Shown: piece by piece, positions 9,091 to 17,925 of the stretch
Layout of the letters: each line of letters starts with the position of its first letter
Numbering within the stretch: the first letter of the stretch is position 1
Assembly (NCBI GenBank): GCA_902763155.1
Contig: CACWQS010000004.1
Coordinates: 99,073-163,072, forward strand
DNA: 64,000 nt
Source of the DNA: an uncultured Pseudomonadota bacterium
Lineage (GTDB): Bacteria > Pseudomonadota > Alphaproteobacteria > RF32 > CAG-239
Reading direction: 5' to 3'
Notes under the pieces: generated by a model
Seen by the model: only the letters and a program-made list of their open reading frames with translations
Told to the model about the DNA's origin: nothing
Databases searched by the model: none
Position numbers and translations under genes: made by a program

Positions 9091-10296
9091 ATGGAATACA
9101 GAACAATAGAAGATTTAGGCAATCTTAACGGCAAAGTCGCTATGCTTCGTGCCGATTTGAACGTGCCGATGGATGAAAATTTTCATGTAACCAATACTGC
9201 ACGTATTGACCGCACCGTACCGACCATCAAAACTTTGATGAACAAAGGTGCTAAAGTGGTGGTTATTTCCCACTTCGGTCGTCCGGAAGGCAAGGGCGAT
9301 GTCAAAAATTCTTTGAGCCACGTTGCTCCGGAATTGGAAAAGGCTTTGGGCTACAAGGTTGTGTTTGTTGATGATTGTATCGGTCCGAAAGTGGCTGATG
9401 CCGTTAAAAATATGAAAGCTGATGAAGTTTTGCTTCTCGAAAATCTTCGTTATTATGATGAAGAAAAGAAAGGAAATGAAGCTTGGGCTGCCGAACTGGT
9501 TAAACCGGCTGATGTTTATGTTTCCGATGCATTTTCAACCGCTCACCGCGCTCATGCCTCTATGGTGGCTGCTCCGAAGTTACTTCCTTCGGCTATGGGG
9601 TTATTGATGGCCGAAGAAGTTAATGCTTTAACAACCGGTTTGAATGATCCGAAACGTCCGTTAATGGCTGTTGTCGGCGGTTCTAAAGTTTCCACCAAGC
9701 TCGATTTATTGAACAATTTAGTCAAAAAGGTTGATAAATTGGTTATTGCCGGCGGTATGGCTCACACTTTCTTAAAAGTTAAGGGTGCGGCAGGTATCAA
9801 CACCGAAAATTCGTTGGTACAGATGGATATGCTTGATACTGCTAAACAAATTTTGGAAACGGCAAAAGCCAATAACTGCGAAGTTTTGTTACCGCTTGAC
9901 TTGGTTTGGGCTAAAGAATTTGCCGCTCATGCCGAACATCAAACGGTTGATCCTGATAATGTTCCGTCCGGCGGAACTTTGCTTGATGTGGGTGAAAAAA
10001 CAATTGCTCATATTAACGCTAAATTAGATGAATGCAAAACTGTTGTTTGGAACGGTCCGCTCGGTGCGTTTGAATTAAAACCGTTTGATAATGCAACGAA
10101 CAAAGTGGCTCAACATGCTGCAGAATTAACGGTTGCCGGTAAATTAACCACGGTTGCCGGCGGTGGTGATACCGTTTCAGCTTTGGCAAATGCCGGTGTG
10201 GCTGATAAATTCAGCTATATCTCAACAGCCGGCGGTGCCTTCCTTGAATGGATGGAAGGTAAGGAATTGCCTGGCGTCATCATCATGAAGAAATAA
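9091..10296 (+). CDS. pgk: Phosphoglycerate kinase
   Basis: PGK transfers the acyl phosphate of 1,3-bisphosphoglycerate to ADP. The N-terminal substrate-binding motif RADLNVPMD, the FGRPEGK segment, GGSKVSTKL in the nucleotide domain and the C-terminal GGGDTVSAL loop are all visible. At 401 residues it has the normal bacterial length. The ATG follows AAGGA at normal spacing. It is the second gene after gap; downstream lies a 406-bp repeat-rich gap. Confidence 0.98.
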   Translation: MEYRTIEDLGNLNGKVAMLRADLNVPMDENFHVTNTARIDRTVPTIKTLMNKGAKVVVISHFGRPEGKGDVKNSLSHVAPELEKALGYKVVFVDDCIGPKVADAVKNMKADEVLLLENLRYYDEEKKGNEAWAAELVKPADVYVSDAFSTAHRAHASMVAAPKLLPSAMGLLMAEEVNALTTGLNDPKRPLMAVVGGSKVSTKLDLLNNLVKKVDKLVIAGGMAHTFLKVKGAAGINTENSLVQMDMLDTAKQILETAKANNCEVLLPLDLVWAKEFAAHAEHQTVDPDNVPSGGTLLDVGEKTIAHINAKLDECKTVVWNGPLGAFELKPFDNATNKVAQHAAELTVAGKLTTVAGGGDTVSALANAGVADKFSYISTAGGAFLEWMEGKELPGVIIMKK

Positions 10297-10336
10297 AAAC
10301 TCGTATAACGGGCTTCTAATCAAAGGTTTTTTGTCT

Positions 10337-10572
10337 TATGTACTACTTTGTACACCGCGACAAAAAACCTTTCTCTATAAGCTCCGTTCTCCGAGTTTTT
10401 AGTGTGTTTTATGTTTTTCCAAAGTGCTTTTCTTGTGTACATTTTTCGTACACGTCGCAAAGCACTCTTTTTCTATCTGTCACATTCTTCGACTTTGCAG
10501 GTTTTTATGTGTACTACTTTGTACACCGCGACAAAAAACCTTTTTCTATAAGCTCCGTTCTCCGAGTTTTTT
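10337..10572. repeat. Three related stem-loop repeats downstream of pgk
   Basis: Two 60-bp cores (10341-10400 and 10512-10571) are identical at about 59 of 60 positions. Each has TACTACTTTGTACACCGCGAC at the left end and CTCCGTTCTCCGAGTTTTT at the right end. The left end forms a GTAC/GTAC hairpin, extended to GTGTAC/GTACAC in the second copy. Between them a diverged third unit (about 10410-10505) keeps GTGTAC-N7-GTACAC followed by GTCGC and a T-rich end. The gap 10297-10702 contains no convincing gene; ORFs here are low-complexity readings of the repeat. Confidence 0.8.
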
Positions 10573-10596
10573 AAGATACTGTTTGGATTTTTTTCA

Positions 10597-10690
10597 CGTC
10601 ATTGCGAGCGACCATCGGGAGCGTGGCAAGTTCGAGCAGAATAAAGAACATCATCGCGAGGAGCGTCAGCGACGTGGCGAGGTCGAGAAA
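10597..10690. repeat. Dispersed repeat with CGTCATTGCGAG start
   Basis: The stretch begins CGTCATTGCGAGCGACC and continues as GC-rich GAGCG-type sequence (CGCGAGGAGCGTCAGCGACG). Related starts occur at 12402, 16682, 47767 and, inverted, at 47906. It looks like a short interspersed palindromic element rather than coding DNA. Confidence 0.55.
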
Positions 10691-10702
10691 CCCAACTGAC
10701 GG

Positions 10703-12148
10703 CTATTTTGAATGCTCAACCTGTTTTTTCACACTCTTTGTCGGCTGCGAAATAACCGTATCAATTTTACTTAAAGCCACGAGATTTTCATCATTTTTCA
10801 AGTTCGGATTCTTATCTAAAACGCGCTTAAATGTTTTAGCCATTTCACGCTTTTCGGCATCGGTTTTGCCGCCTTTACGAATTGCATACAACTCGCCAAG
10901 CATCTCTTTTTTCATTGCCTCATCTTTGGTTAAAACATAAGCATTGCACATCGAATTTAAGCATGGTTCAAGCATAATCGGATGTTCTTTCATCAATTTT
11001 TTCTTAAGCTCAAATTTATCTTTCAACTCCGCATCTGACAGACCTTTAAAATCCTCATTGGCATTAACACTTGTTGCACGTTCGGAAGCCACGGCTTGTT
11101 CCTTATAGCCTAAATATCTTTCTTTATTATTCAATTCTTGTTCTTTTTGCTCTAATCTGCTTTTCACGTCCTCTAATTTTTTAGAAATCTCTTCATTTTT
11201 GGCTTGATCTTGTAAAATTTTATTTTCAGCAATAGCTTTATCAATAAATTCCGGAGAAAATCTTCCTTTTAAATCTTCCAATGATATTGTCAAACCTTCT
11301 TTCATCAAAGATTTTAAAACATCTTCACTTCTCGTTTGCCCAAGCATAAGTTTCTTTTGTTCGAACGTTAAATCTTTAATATGTGTCTCAATTTTTTTTT
11401 CAATAGCCGCCATTCCGCGCAAATATTCCGGATATTTATCTTCATTTTCAAAAATGCTTGTTTTATCAGTCCATTCGCCAGAAAGATGGAAATAACCTCC
11501 TTTACCTTCTTTTGAACTAAAATAGAATTCTGCTAATTCCGAAAGTTTATATTTTGTTTTTCCGTCGGCAATCATTCCAAATAACTTCGCCCGCATTTCA
11601 TCACGTTCATCCGCATAAGCTTGATATACTTCAAAATCTTCATAAGGACCATACTCTCTATACCTTCTTATAGCATATAAATCATTCTTCAAATCTTTAC
11701 CTTCTACATAATAAACATAACGATTGCCTACAGATAACGCTTCATTCATTTCATAAAACGGACTTTTCTTCTCAGCATCAACAAATTCTTTACACCAACT
11801 GACACCATTTTTTTCAGCAGCTTGCAAAATATCGTCAAGGAGATTTTTTGCAAAAACTTCTTCTTTTGCGTAATTTGTTTCACTCCATGCTCGACGATTT
11901 TCATCATGTTTACTGAGACTTTTTCCTATTTTATCTTTTGCCTCACAGTACAATAATTCTTGTTTGCTTTCAGAAATGGCATTATACATAATATCCCTGA
12001 TTACATTTCTATTTCTATCAATATCATCAAACAGAGTTTCTCTTGCCGAAGTTTTCTTATTAAACAATGAATCAATATAAGTAGATTGCAATTCTTCGGA
12101 CTGATGTTTTTCCAAAAAATTCAGAATATTTCTTGTTTTGTTTTCCAT
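10703..12148 (-). CDS. Unknown 481-residue cytoplasmic protein with coiled coil
   Basis: I start at MENKTRNIL because AAGGG precedes it. The longer reading frame would begin upstream of the promoter and overlap the palindromic operator. The product is Lys/Glu-rich with no signal or membrane helix. Residues about 325-370 (ISKKLEDVKSRLEQKEQELNNKERYLGYKEQA) form a clear coiled coil. The C-terminal third is helical and ends in a basic tail (TKSVKKQVEHSK). No family is recognised. It is a single-gene unit, and the palindrome at 12198 lies next to its likely -10 element (CATAAT, 12188-12193), so it is probably repressed by a dedicated regulator. Confidence 0.7.
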   Translation of the reverse strand: MENKTRNILNFLEKHQSEELQSTYIDSLFNKKTSARETLFDDIDRNRNVIRDIMYNAISESKQELLYCEAKDKIGKSLSKHDENRRAWSETNYAKEEVFAKNLLDDILQAAEKNGVSWCKEFVDAEKKSPFYEMNEALSVGNRYVYYVEGKDLKNDLYAIRRYREYGPYEDFEVYQAYADERDEMRAKLFGMIADGKTKYKLSELAEFYFSSKEGKGGYFHLSGEWTDKTSIFENEDKYPEYLRGMAAIEKKIETHIKDLTFEQKKLMLGQTRSEDVLKSLMKEGLTISLEDLKGRFSPEFIDKAIAENKILQDQAKNEEISKKLEDVKSRLEQKEQELNNKERYLGYKEQAVASERATSVNANEDFKGLSDAELKDKFELKKKLMKEHPIMLEPCLNSMCNAYVLTKDEAMKKEMLGELYAIRKGGKTDAEKREMAKTFKRVLDKNPNLKNDENLVALSKIDTVISQPTKSVKKQVEHSK

Positions 12149-12197
12149 AGCTTTATCCCTTAGTAACTGTTTTATTTCTATGCTCTCATTATGGCAC

Positions 12198-12211
12198 AAA
12201 ACGTACGTTTT
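12198..12211. promoter_or_regulatory. Palindromic operator AAAACGTACGTTTT (proximal)
   Basis: A perfect 14-bp palindrome lies 4 bp upstream of a minus-strand CATAAT -10 element (12188-12193), in the spacer of the promoter for the 481-residue protein. A bound protein would block RNA polymerase. Confidence 0.7.
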
Positions 12212-12305
12212 TGCCCAACTACAAATTTTAAAAATGAAAATTTGTAACTTATTGATTTTGCATAATAAAAATTTTTAGATTTTTAGAAAAAAAAGTGGTT
12301 GACAA

Positions 12306-12317
12306 AAACGTACGTTT
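12306..12317. promoter_or_regulatory. Palindromic operator AAACGTACGTTT (distal)
   Basis: This is a second copy of the same perfect palindrome, 107 bp centre-to-centre from the proximal site, close to ten helical turns. The spacing would allow a repressor to bridge both by looping. Confidence 0.65.
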
Positions 12318-12399
12318 AAATTGACCAGATAAAATTGGCTAATTTATTGATTAAATTAAAGAAAACAGCACTCAAAGGTTCATAAAAAGATAACATAGA

Positions 12400-12457
12400 G
12401 ACGTCATCTTGAGGAGTGCGAAGCACGACGTCAAGATCTCCGCACAAAGTGCGGTAA
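12400..12457. repeat. Dispersed GTCAT/GATCTC repeat
   Basis: GACGTCATCTTGAGGAGTGCG is followed by GCACGACGTCAAGATCTC and a CCGCAC/GTGCGG hairpin. It belongs to the same loose family as the copies near 7758 and 47767. The gene-free stretch 12149-12511 otherwise holds only the two palindromes and AT-rich DNA. Confidence 0.55.
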
Positions 12458-12511
12458 AATAATTCTTGTCATTCTTGTTCAAAGACAGAGTTTTTCTGCA
12501 AAAGTCTGTTC

Positions 12512-14860
12512 TTATTTTCTCAGCGCAATTTTTAGCACTTCGGTTGCATTTGTCACCGGAATAATTTCAATTCCCTGCTTCACGTTATCCGGAATTTCCG
12601 CCAAATCTTTGACATTCTCTTGCGGAATAATCACGGTCTTAATTCCACCCCGCAGCGCCGCCAGCAACTTTTCTTTTAAGCCGCCAATCGGCAACACTCG
12701 TCCTTGCAAGGTAATCTCTCCCGTCATAGCCACATCGCTCCTTACCGGCGTTTTGGTAAATACCGAAACCAAAGTTGTGTACATAGCGATACCTGCCGAA
12801 GGCCCGTCTTTCGGCGTTGCACCTTCCGGCACATGGACGTGCACATCGGTCTTGTCAAACACTTCCGGCGCAATACCCAAATCTGCTGAATGTGAGCGCA
12901 CCACCGAATATGCCGTTTCGATGGATTCTTTCATCACATCTCCCAGCTTTCCTGTCTGTGTAACTTTACCTTTACCCGGCATATCTACGGCTTCGATGAA
13001 TAAAATATCTCCGCCCACTTCCGTCCATGCCAAACCGGTGGTAACTCCGATATGGTCAGCAGTATCCGCCACTCCGTAACTAAAGCGCTTTACTCCCAGA
13101 TATTTTTCCAAATTATCCGGCGTTACCTCTATTGTTACACATTTTTCCTTATCCATCAAAATCTCTTTGGTGGCCTTACGGGCAATGGTTGCCAGCTCGC
13201 GTTCCAAATTTCGCACCCCTGCTTCACGCGTATAGTAGCGAATAATATCGCGAATTGCATCATCTGTTACTACTAGTTCCGAACACTGCACGGCATTTTC
13301 ATCAAACACTTTTTTAATCAAATGCCGTTTGGCAATTTCCACCTTTTCATCTTCGGTGTAACCGTCCAAGCGAATAATTTCCATACGATCCAACAGTGGT
13401 CGCGGCATATCGAGCGAATTTGCCGTGGTAACAAACATCACATCCGACAAATCATAATCCACTTCCAAATAATGGTCCTCAAAGGTATTATTTTGCTCCG
13501 GATCCAACACTTCCAAAAGTGCCGAACTCGGGTCTCCGCGCCAATCTGAACCCAGCTTGTCAATTTCATCAAGTAAAAACAGCGGATTGGTTGTCGCGGC
13601 TTTTTTCATCGATTGCAAAATTTTCCCCGGCATAGCCCCCACATAGGTGCGCCTATGCCCACGAATTTCAGCTTCGTCTTTCATGCCCCCCAATGATGCG
13701 CGCACAAAATGTCGATTCGTAGCACGAGCAATCGACCGTCCGAGCGAAGTTTTGCCCACTCCCGGAGGACCGACCAAACACAAAATCGGTGCTTTCAAAC
13801 GTTTGGAACGCGCCTGCACGGCCAAATATTCAACAATCCTCTCTTTAACCTTTTCCAAGCCGTAATGGTCTTCTTCCAAAATATCTATGGCTGTTTGCAA
13901 ATCTTTGTTGAGTTTGGTGCGCTTATCCCACGGTAAGTCCAAAAGCCAGTCGAGATAGTTGCGAATAACCGAACTTTCCGGCGAACTTTGGCTCATCGAA
14001 CGCAGTTTTTTCAACTCAGCTAAGGATTTTTCGCGTGCTTCTTTAGAAAATTTTGTATTATTGATACGCTTCAAATAACCGCTGTATTCGTCTTCCTCGC
14101 CTTGATTCAATTCCTTTTGAATAGCCTTCATTTGCTCGTTCAAGTAGTATTCCTTCTGGCTTTTTTCCATTTGTTTTTTAACGCGAGTTTTGATGCGATC
14201 TTCAACTTCCGCCACCATCATTTCGGTATCTATCAGCTCCAACAGCTTATTCAAACGCTCTTTGAGAGTATCAGCCTCCAGCAAAAACTGCTTATCCTGT
14301 GTCTTCAGTGAAAGGTGCGAAGCAATAGTATCAGCCAGCTTATCATATTCATCAATTTGCTTTACGGATTGCACCACATCAAGAGGAATTTTCTTATTAG
14401 ATTTAACATATTCTTCAAATTGACTGACCACGGCGCGTGCCCACGATTCCAGCTCATCTCCGTCCTCTGAAGTTTGTGGATAACTGGTTGCTTCAGCCGA
14501 AATAAAACTCCCGTCATTTATATATTTTTTAATTTTTAAGCGTTCCAAGCCTTCAACTAAAATCTTTATCGTTCCGTCCGGCAATTTCAGCATTTGCAAA
14601 ATATTGCCGAGAGTTCCCACAGTGTATAAGTCTTTTAATTCCGGTATTTCGGTTTCGGCCTTTTTCTGCATTGCCAAAATAATCTGCGAGCCCTTGTCAT
14701 TGGCTTTTTGCACCGCTTCAATTGACATATCACGCCCGACGAAAATAGGGATAATCATTTTCGGATAAACAACGACATCTCGCAACGGTAACACCGGTAA
14801 TACAAACATATTATCTTCTTTTTTGATTTTTTTCTTAATTTTTTCAACAACTTTTGCCAT
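12512..14860 (-). CDS. lon: ATP-dependent protease Lon
   Basis: Lon degrades misfolded and selected regulatory proteins in the cytoplasm. The N-terminal substrate-binding domain (VLPVLPLRDVVVYPKMIIPIFVGR), the AAA+ module with Walker A GPPGVGKTS near residue 355, and the C-terminal protease domain with the catalytic Ser in PKDGPSAGI (about 680) and Lys downstream are all intact. The 782-residue length is standard for LonA. GGAG lies about 11 nt before the start. It stands alone between an accessory stretch and a small unknown gene. Confidence 0.98.
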   Translation of the reverse strand: MAKVVEKIKKKIKKEDNMFVLPVLPLRDVVVYPKMIIPIFVGRDMSIEAVQKANDKGSQIILAMQKKAETEIPELKDLYTVGTLGNILQMLKLPDGTIKILVEGLERLKIKKYINDGSFISAEATSYPQTSEDGDELESWARAVVSQFEEYVKSNKKIPLDVVQSVKQIDEYDKLADTIASHLSLKTQDKQFLLEADTLKERLNKLLELIDTEMMVAEVEDRIKTRVKKQMEKSQKEYYLNEQMKAIQKELNQGEEDEYSGYLKRINNTKFSKEAREKSLAELKKLRSMSQSSPESSVIRNYLDWLLDLPWDKRTKLNKDLQTAIDILEEDHYGLEKVKERIVEYLAVQARSKRLKAPILCLVGPPGVGKTSLGRSIARATNRHFVRASLGGMKDEAEIRGHRRTYVGAMPGKILQSMKKAATTNPLFLLDEIDKLGSDWRGDPSSALLEVLDPEQNNTFEDHYLEVDYDLSDVMFVTTANSLDMPRPLLDRMEIIRLDGYTEDEKVEIAKRHLIKKVFDENAVQCSELVVTDDAIRDIIRYYTREAGVRNLERELATIARKATKEILMDKEKCVTIEVTPDNLEKYLGVKRFSYGVADTADHIGVTTGLAWTEVGGDILFIEAVDMPGKGKVTQTGKLGDVMKESIETAYSVVRSHSADLGIAPEVFDKTDVHVHVPEGATPKDGPSAGIAMYTTLVSVFTKTPVRSDVAMTGEITLQGRVLPIGGLKEKLLAALRGGIKTVIIPQENVKDLAEIPDNVKQGIEIIPVTNATEVLKIALRK

Positions 14861-14956
14861 CTGTAAGACTACTCCGTTAAAAATACCTTTCTAATATATA
14901 GGTTAGGTTTTGTGCTTCGACAAGTAACAAGAGTTATTTTCCCCAAATTTATTTTA

Positions 14957-15223
14957 TTAACTAACAGCCAATACTTTAGCGTGGCGTAATAAATAGTCTT
15001 CAACCGCGGCACTAATATGTTGTTTTAAACTCGCCAATTGGCTGTGTCGCAGTTCCGGAATTGCTTTTTTAAGCTCATTATAATCAGCATTTTCGACATA
15101 TTCGGCAAAAGCTAAAATGCAGTTTGTATCAGCAGACAAATATTCACCGTCTTCAGCTTGCGGGTGCGTAGCCATAAAATATAAATATAGGCTATTTATT
15201 CTCTCTATCTGCTTTTTATCCAT
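14957..15223 (-). CDS. Small helical cytoplasmic protein, unknown function
   Basis: The 88-residue product is mostly helical, has no signal or membrane segment, and starts at an ATG after a clear AGGAG. Sequence such as ADTNCILAFAEYVENADYNELKKAIPELR suggests a compact helical bundle. I recognise no family. It lies upstream of lon on the same strand with a 96-bp gap. Confidence 0.6.
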   Translation of the reverse strand: MDKKQIERINSLYLYFMATHPQAEDGEYLSADTNCILAFAEYVENADYNELKKAIPELRHSQLASLKQHISAAVEDYLLRHAKVLAVS

Positions 15224-15322
15224 AATTTTTCTCCTACTGCAATATGATATATTTATTATTATAATCTATGTCAATAATATTTTTATCATTATTAATTTAA
15301 AACATCATATTTAAGTAATTAC

Positions 15323-15351
15323 TTGACAGTAGGGTTGAAAAGTGTTACATA
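15323..15351 (+). promoter_or_regulatory. Sigma-70 type promoter for the 400-residue unknown protein
   Basis: TTGACA, a 17-bp spacer and TACATA are seen. The start point would be near 15358, leaving a leader of about 29 nt with no Shine-Dalgarno site but with AATTTATAAGTTA, also found upstream of the gene at 7128. Confidence 0.6.
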
Positions 15352-15386
15352 AAACGGCGTTAAAATTTATAAGTTAAATAAGAATT

Positions 15387-16589
15387 ATGAAACAGGAAAA
15401 GGAAAAACAGGAAAACGGGGCTGAACACCTTGTTACCCCCGAGAAGTTCTTGGAAAGAATTTCTGAACAGGACAAGAAGTTTTGGACGGCTGATGCTTTG
15501 AAAAAAACCACTCCGGTAGCAAAACGCTGGGCTCACTATCTAATGAAAGAAGAACACCTCAATTTTGCCGAAATTGAAGATATGTTTTTCGAAATTCATT
15601 TTATAGAGAATTCTCTTTATGAAGGTCTTCGGCACAACTTAATAAACCATATCGGAAGACATGGTTTAGACGCCAGAGGACTTGAATTTATGCGTATGTT
15701 TGAAAATGTGAATGATTTTAATTTTCATGAGTACGAGGCTGTTTTGCGCAAAATTCGTAAAGCTTTCGCCCATAATTCGCGTAACATTGAAAAGTTGAAA
15801 AAACAACTTGAAACAACAAGTGATTATGAACTGAGACGCAGAAGAGAGCTTGAGTTGGCAAATCTGAAGCGTGAAAGCGATGATTTTGAGTATTTGATTG
15901 CTAAGATCAATGAATTTCTCAGGAAAATGCGTGATTTAGGCAATAAAGGCTATGAGCTGTTACTGCAAGGAGAGGTTCCCAACCTGAATTTGTGGAAAAA
16001 CCAGGCATTAATGAATGATCGTCTGTTTGAGGAAAATAAACAGTTTCTTAAGCAGACTCTGCACCATATAGACACTTTACAAGAAAGCCAGTGTAAACTT
16101 GGAATTGCGGAGATTCACCTTTTGCTCTACCACAAAGATGGCTGTCGTCGTCAAAAGTTGCAAAAAATGGTGGAAGAAGATATCATTGCCATCTTTAATC
16201 AACTGGAAAGCGAAGATGAACGCAAAACTATCTATCCCGAAATTTGTGATTTTGTGTCAGAAATCGTGCCTAGCGTTGGTTATATTTCTCCACTTATGGT
16301 ATCTTTTATCTTTGACCGCGGGTTTGTATCGTCTATCAGTCGCGACTTACTCTTAAAACTTAAGCCGGTAATTTGTGGACTGAATATGATGCCGCTTTTG
16401 GAAACTCCGCTACAAAGATATTTGCAAACAACGTTACATAATCTGAGAGTCGGAAAACTGACGGAAACCGATGAATATGTCTTGGAATTGACGCAGGCTT
16501 ATATGCCTAAATCTCTATCGGAAGATGTTATGATCGCTTGGCAGAAATTGCAAAATATTCCTGAAACGACAACAACAGTTCAATCCTAA
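15387..16589 (+). CDS. Unknown 400-residue cytoplasmic helical protein
   Basis: The protein is charged and helical throughout, with no signal or membrane helix. Residues about 130-190 (NIEKLKKQLETTSDYELRRRRELELANLKRESDDFEYLIAKINEFLRKM) are a likely coiled coil. The C-terminal half is a hydrophobic helical domain (SVGYISPLMVSFIFDRGFVSSISRDLLLKLKPVI). I recognise no family. The start lacks a Shine-Dalgarno site and sits in an AT-rich leader behind a strong promoter. It is a single-gene unit closed by a terminator. Confidence 0.65.
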   Translation: MKQEKEKQENGAEHLVTPEKFLERISEQDKKFWTADALKKTTPVAKRWAHYLMKEEHLNFAEIEDMFFEIHFIENSLYEGLRHNLINHIGRHGLDARGLEFMRMFENVNDFNFHEYEAVLRKIRKAFAHNSRNIEKLKKQLETTSDYELRRRRELELANLKRESDDFEYLIAKINEFLRKMRDLGNKGYELLLQGEVPNLNLWKNQALMNDRLFEENKQFLKQTLHHIDTLQESQCKLGIAEIHLLLYHKDGCRRQKLQKMVEEDIIAIFNQLESEDERKTIYPEICDFVSEIVPSVGYISPLMVSFIFDRGFVSSISRDLLLKLKPVICGLNMMPLLETPLQRYLQTTLHNLRVGKLTETDEYVLELTQAYMPKSLSEDVMIAWQKLQNIPETTTTVQS

Positions 16590-16598
16590 AACTTTTTA

Positions 16599-16643
16599 GC
16601 CGCTGTGTTAGCCTTTTGAATTGGCAACACCGCGGTTTTTTTT
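16599..16643 (+). terminator. Rho-independent terminator
   Basis: A long stem (CCGC-GTGTT-GCC with GGC-AACAC-GCGG, two small bulges) is followed by eight T. Confidence 0.85.
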
Positions 16644-16680
16644 ATTTTTCCAAATCATTACTAGCTTTTCACTTTCCCCC

Positions 16681-16783
16681 ACGTCATTACGAGCTTGTTT
16701 GGTGCAATAGATTGCAAAGCAATCCATTTTTTCGGAGCTGTGGCGATAAGAAAAAATGCACCAAACTTCGGCAAAGTAATCCA
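16681..16783. repeat. Dispersed repeat with inverted ends
   Basis: CGTCATTACGAG opens the element. TTTGGTGCA (16698-16706) is inverted at TGCACCAAA (16757-16765), and GCAAAGCAATCCA near 16714 recurs as GCAAAGTAATCCA near 16771. The 339-bp stretch 16590-16928 holds only the terminator, this element and a promoter; no gene is seen. Confidence 0.6.
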
Positions 16784-16858
16784 GAATTTATAAAGCCATA
16801 TTCTAACAGGTAGCTTCACTGAACAAAGATTACTTATTTTATCGACCAAATTATAATC

Positions 16859-16887
16859 TTGACAAAAATACTCAAATGTGCTTCAAT
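16859..16887 (+). promoter_or_regulatory. Probable promoter for the DapB-like gene
   Basis: TTGACA (16859-16864), 17 bp, TTCAAT gives a good -35 and a weak -10. The leader to the ATG is about 35 nt, AT-rich, with no proper Shine-Dalgarno site. Confidence 0.45.
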
Positions 16888-16928
16888 AGAACCAATTTGA
16901 AATTATTAACTTTTTAAAAATTAAGAGT

Positions 16929-17762
16929 ATGATTTTTCTAGGAATTGTCGGGGCTGAAATCCCAATGGCTAAGGCCATGATTGAGCAAATTGCTCAACAC
17001 AGTGAGGAGTATCGCATCTGCTTTAAGGTTGATGCCAGTTACAAAGAAGACAAAGCTGAGGCTAAGTATGCCAATGTCGATATGGCTTTGCTGATGCTAT
17101 CTGCCACGTTGGTTATCGACTTCACCGAAGATGCCAAGGGAGCTTACGAAAATGCCAAAGCGTACCTTGATTACCATGTTCCCGCTATTTTGGTAACAGC
17201 CGGATTGGACGAGGAGATGCTGGATACCTTGAAGCATATTCGCTCTGCGCGAACGATTGCTCCAATATTGATTGTTTCGCCAAAACTGTCGGTAAATAAG
17301 GTACTTATGGTCGAGCAGGCTGAGCGAATTCTCAGAGTGGTCGGAGCCGATGTAACGCAAATCGACCTTGATTTCCGCTATCCGGTCGGCCCTGAGTTTA
17401 ACGTTGAGCCATATATGCCGCTCATTGAACGCTTAAATCGCGCCATTGGTATCCGCGACTGGGCACCGAAGACAGAAGCCTCTCAGAACAGTCGTACATA
17501 TACCCAGAAGTTCGGCTTTGTGCAGATTACATTGGAGCGCGCTTTCAGTTCCGGAGTTGTCTTTATGGACGGTCTTTACGATCTGCAGATGAAAATTCAT
17601 CTGAAAGATTCGTGGTTTCAGCTGGGCGAGAAGAGTAGTCTCTCTGATGTCTGGAACGGTCTGTCGATGCTAACTGAGTATGCGGTGGTTAATAAAGAAG
17701 TTGAAAATGGCAAAATTTACACCAATTTATTGCCATATCTTGTGCATCGCCGTATGCAATAA
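16929..17762 (+). CDS. Divergent DapB-like (dihydrodipicolinate reductase fold) protein
   Basis: The 277-residue product follows the layout of 4-hydroxy-tetrahydrodipicolinate reductase. It has a Rossmann start (IFLGIVGAEIPMAKAM), the DapB-type VIDFTEDAKGAYENAKAYL (62-80), ILVTAGLDEEML in place of the GTTG loop, and SPKLSVNKV (117-125) where DapB has NFSVGVN. The catalytic HH and the Lys/DAPSGTA motif are absent: the matching region reads DLDFRYPVGPEF (146-157). The Gly-rich dinucleotide loop is also altered. I infer a relative that has lost lysine-pathway activity, perhaps a sensor or binding protein. No lysine genes flank it. The fold assignment is from pattern only. Confidence 0.5.
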   Translation: MIFLGIVGAEIPMAKAMIEQIAQHSEEYRICFKVDASYKEDKAEAKYANVDMALLMLSATLVIDFTEDAKGAYENAKAYLDYHVPAILVTAGLDEEMLDTLKHIRSARTIAPILIVSPKLSVNKVLMVEQAERILRVVGADVTQIDLDFRYPVGPEFNVEPYMPLIERLNRAIGIRDWAPKTEASQNSRTYTQKFGFVQITLERAFSSGVVFMDGLYDLQMKIHLKDSWFQLGEKSSLSDVWNGLSMLTEYAVVNKEVENGKIYTNLLPYLVHRRMQ

Positions 17763-17766
17763 AAAT

Positions 17767-17806
17767 AAAAAAAATATCTCTCGATTCGTCGTGAGATATT
17801 TTTTTT
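17767..17806 (+). terminator. Bidirectional rho-independent terminator
   Basis: AAAAAAATATCTC and GAGATATTTTTTT form a symmetric stem with T-runs on both strands. It can serve the DapB-like gene. Confidence 0.85.
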
Positions 17807-17925
17807 GCTATAAAACTTACATTCTTAAAAGTATGTATAAAAATGCACTTTTTTGCACCTTTTAAGGTCATTTTTTGGTACCATTTTGCACCTAAAATGC
17901 CCCCAAAAATACCTAAAAAGCGGTT

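Noticed and set aside
10337..10572. Repeats resembling a small CRISPR array
   Set aside because: The units contain the hairpin themselves, the spacing is uneven, the middle copy is diverged, and no cas gene is present.
12149..12199. Upstream start for the 481-residue protein
   Set aside because: The extra codons overlap the likely -10 element and reach the palindrome, and the inner ATG has AAGGG upstream.
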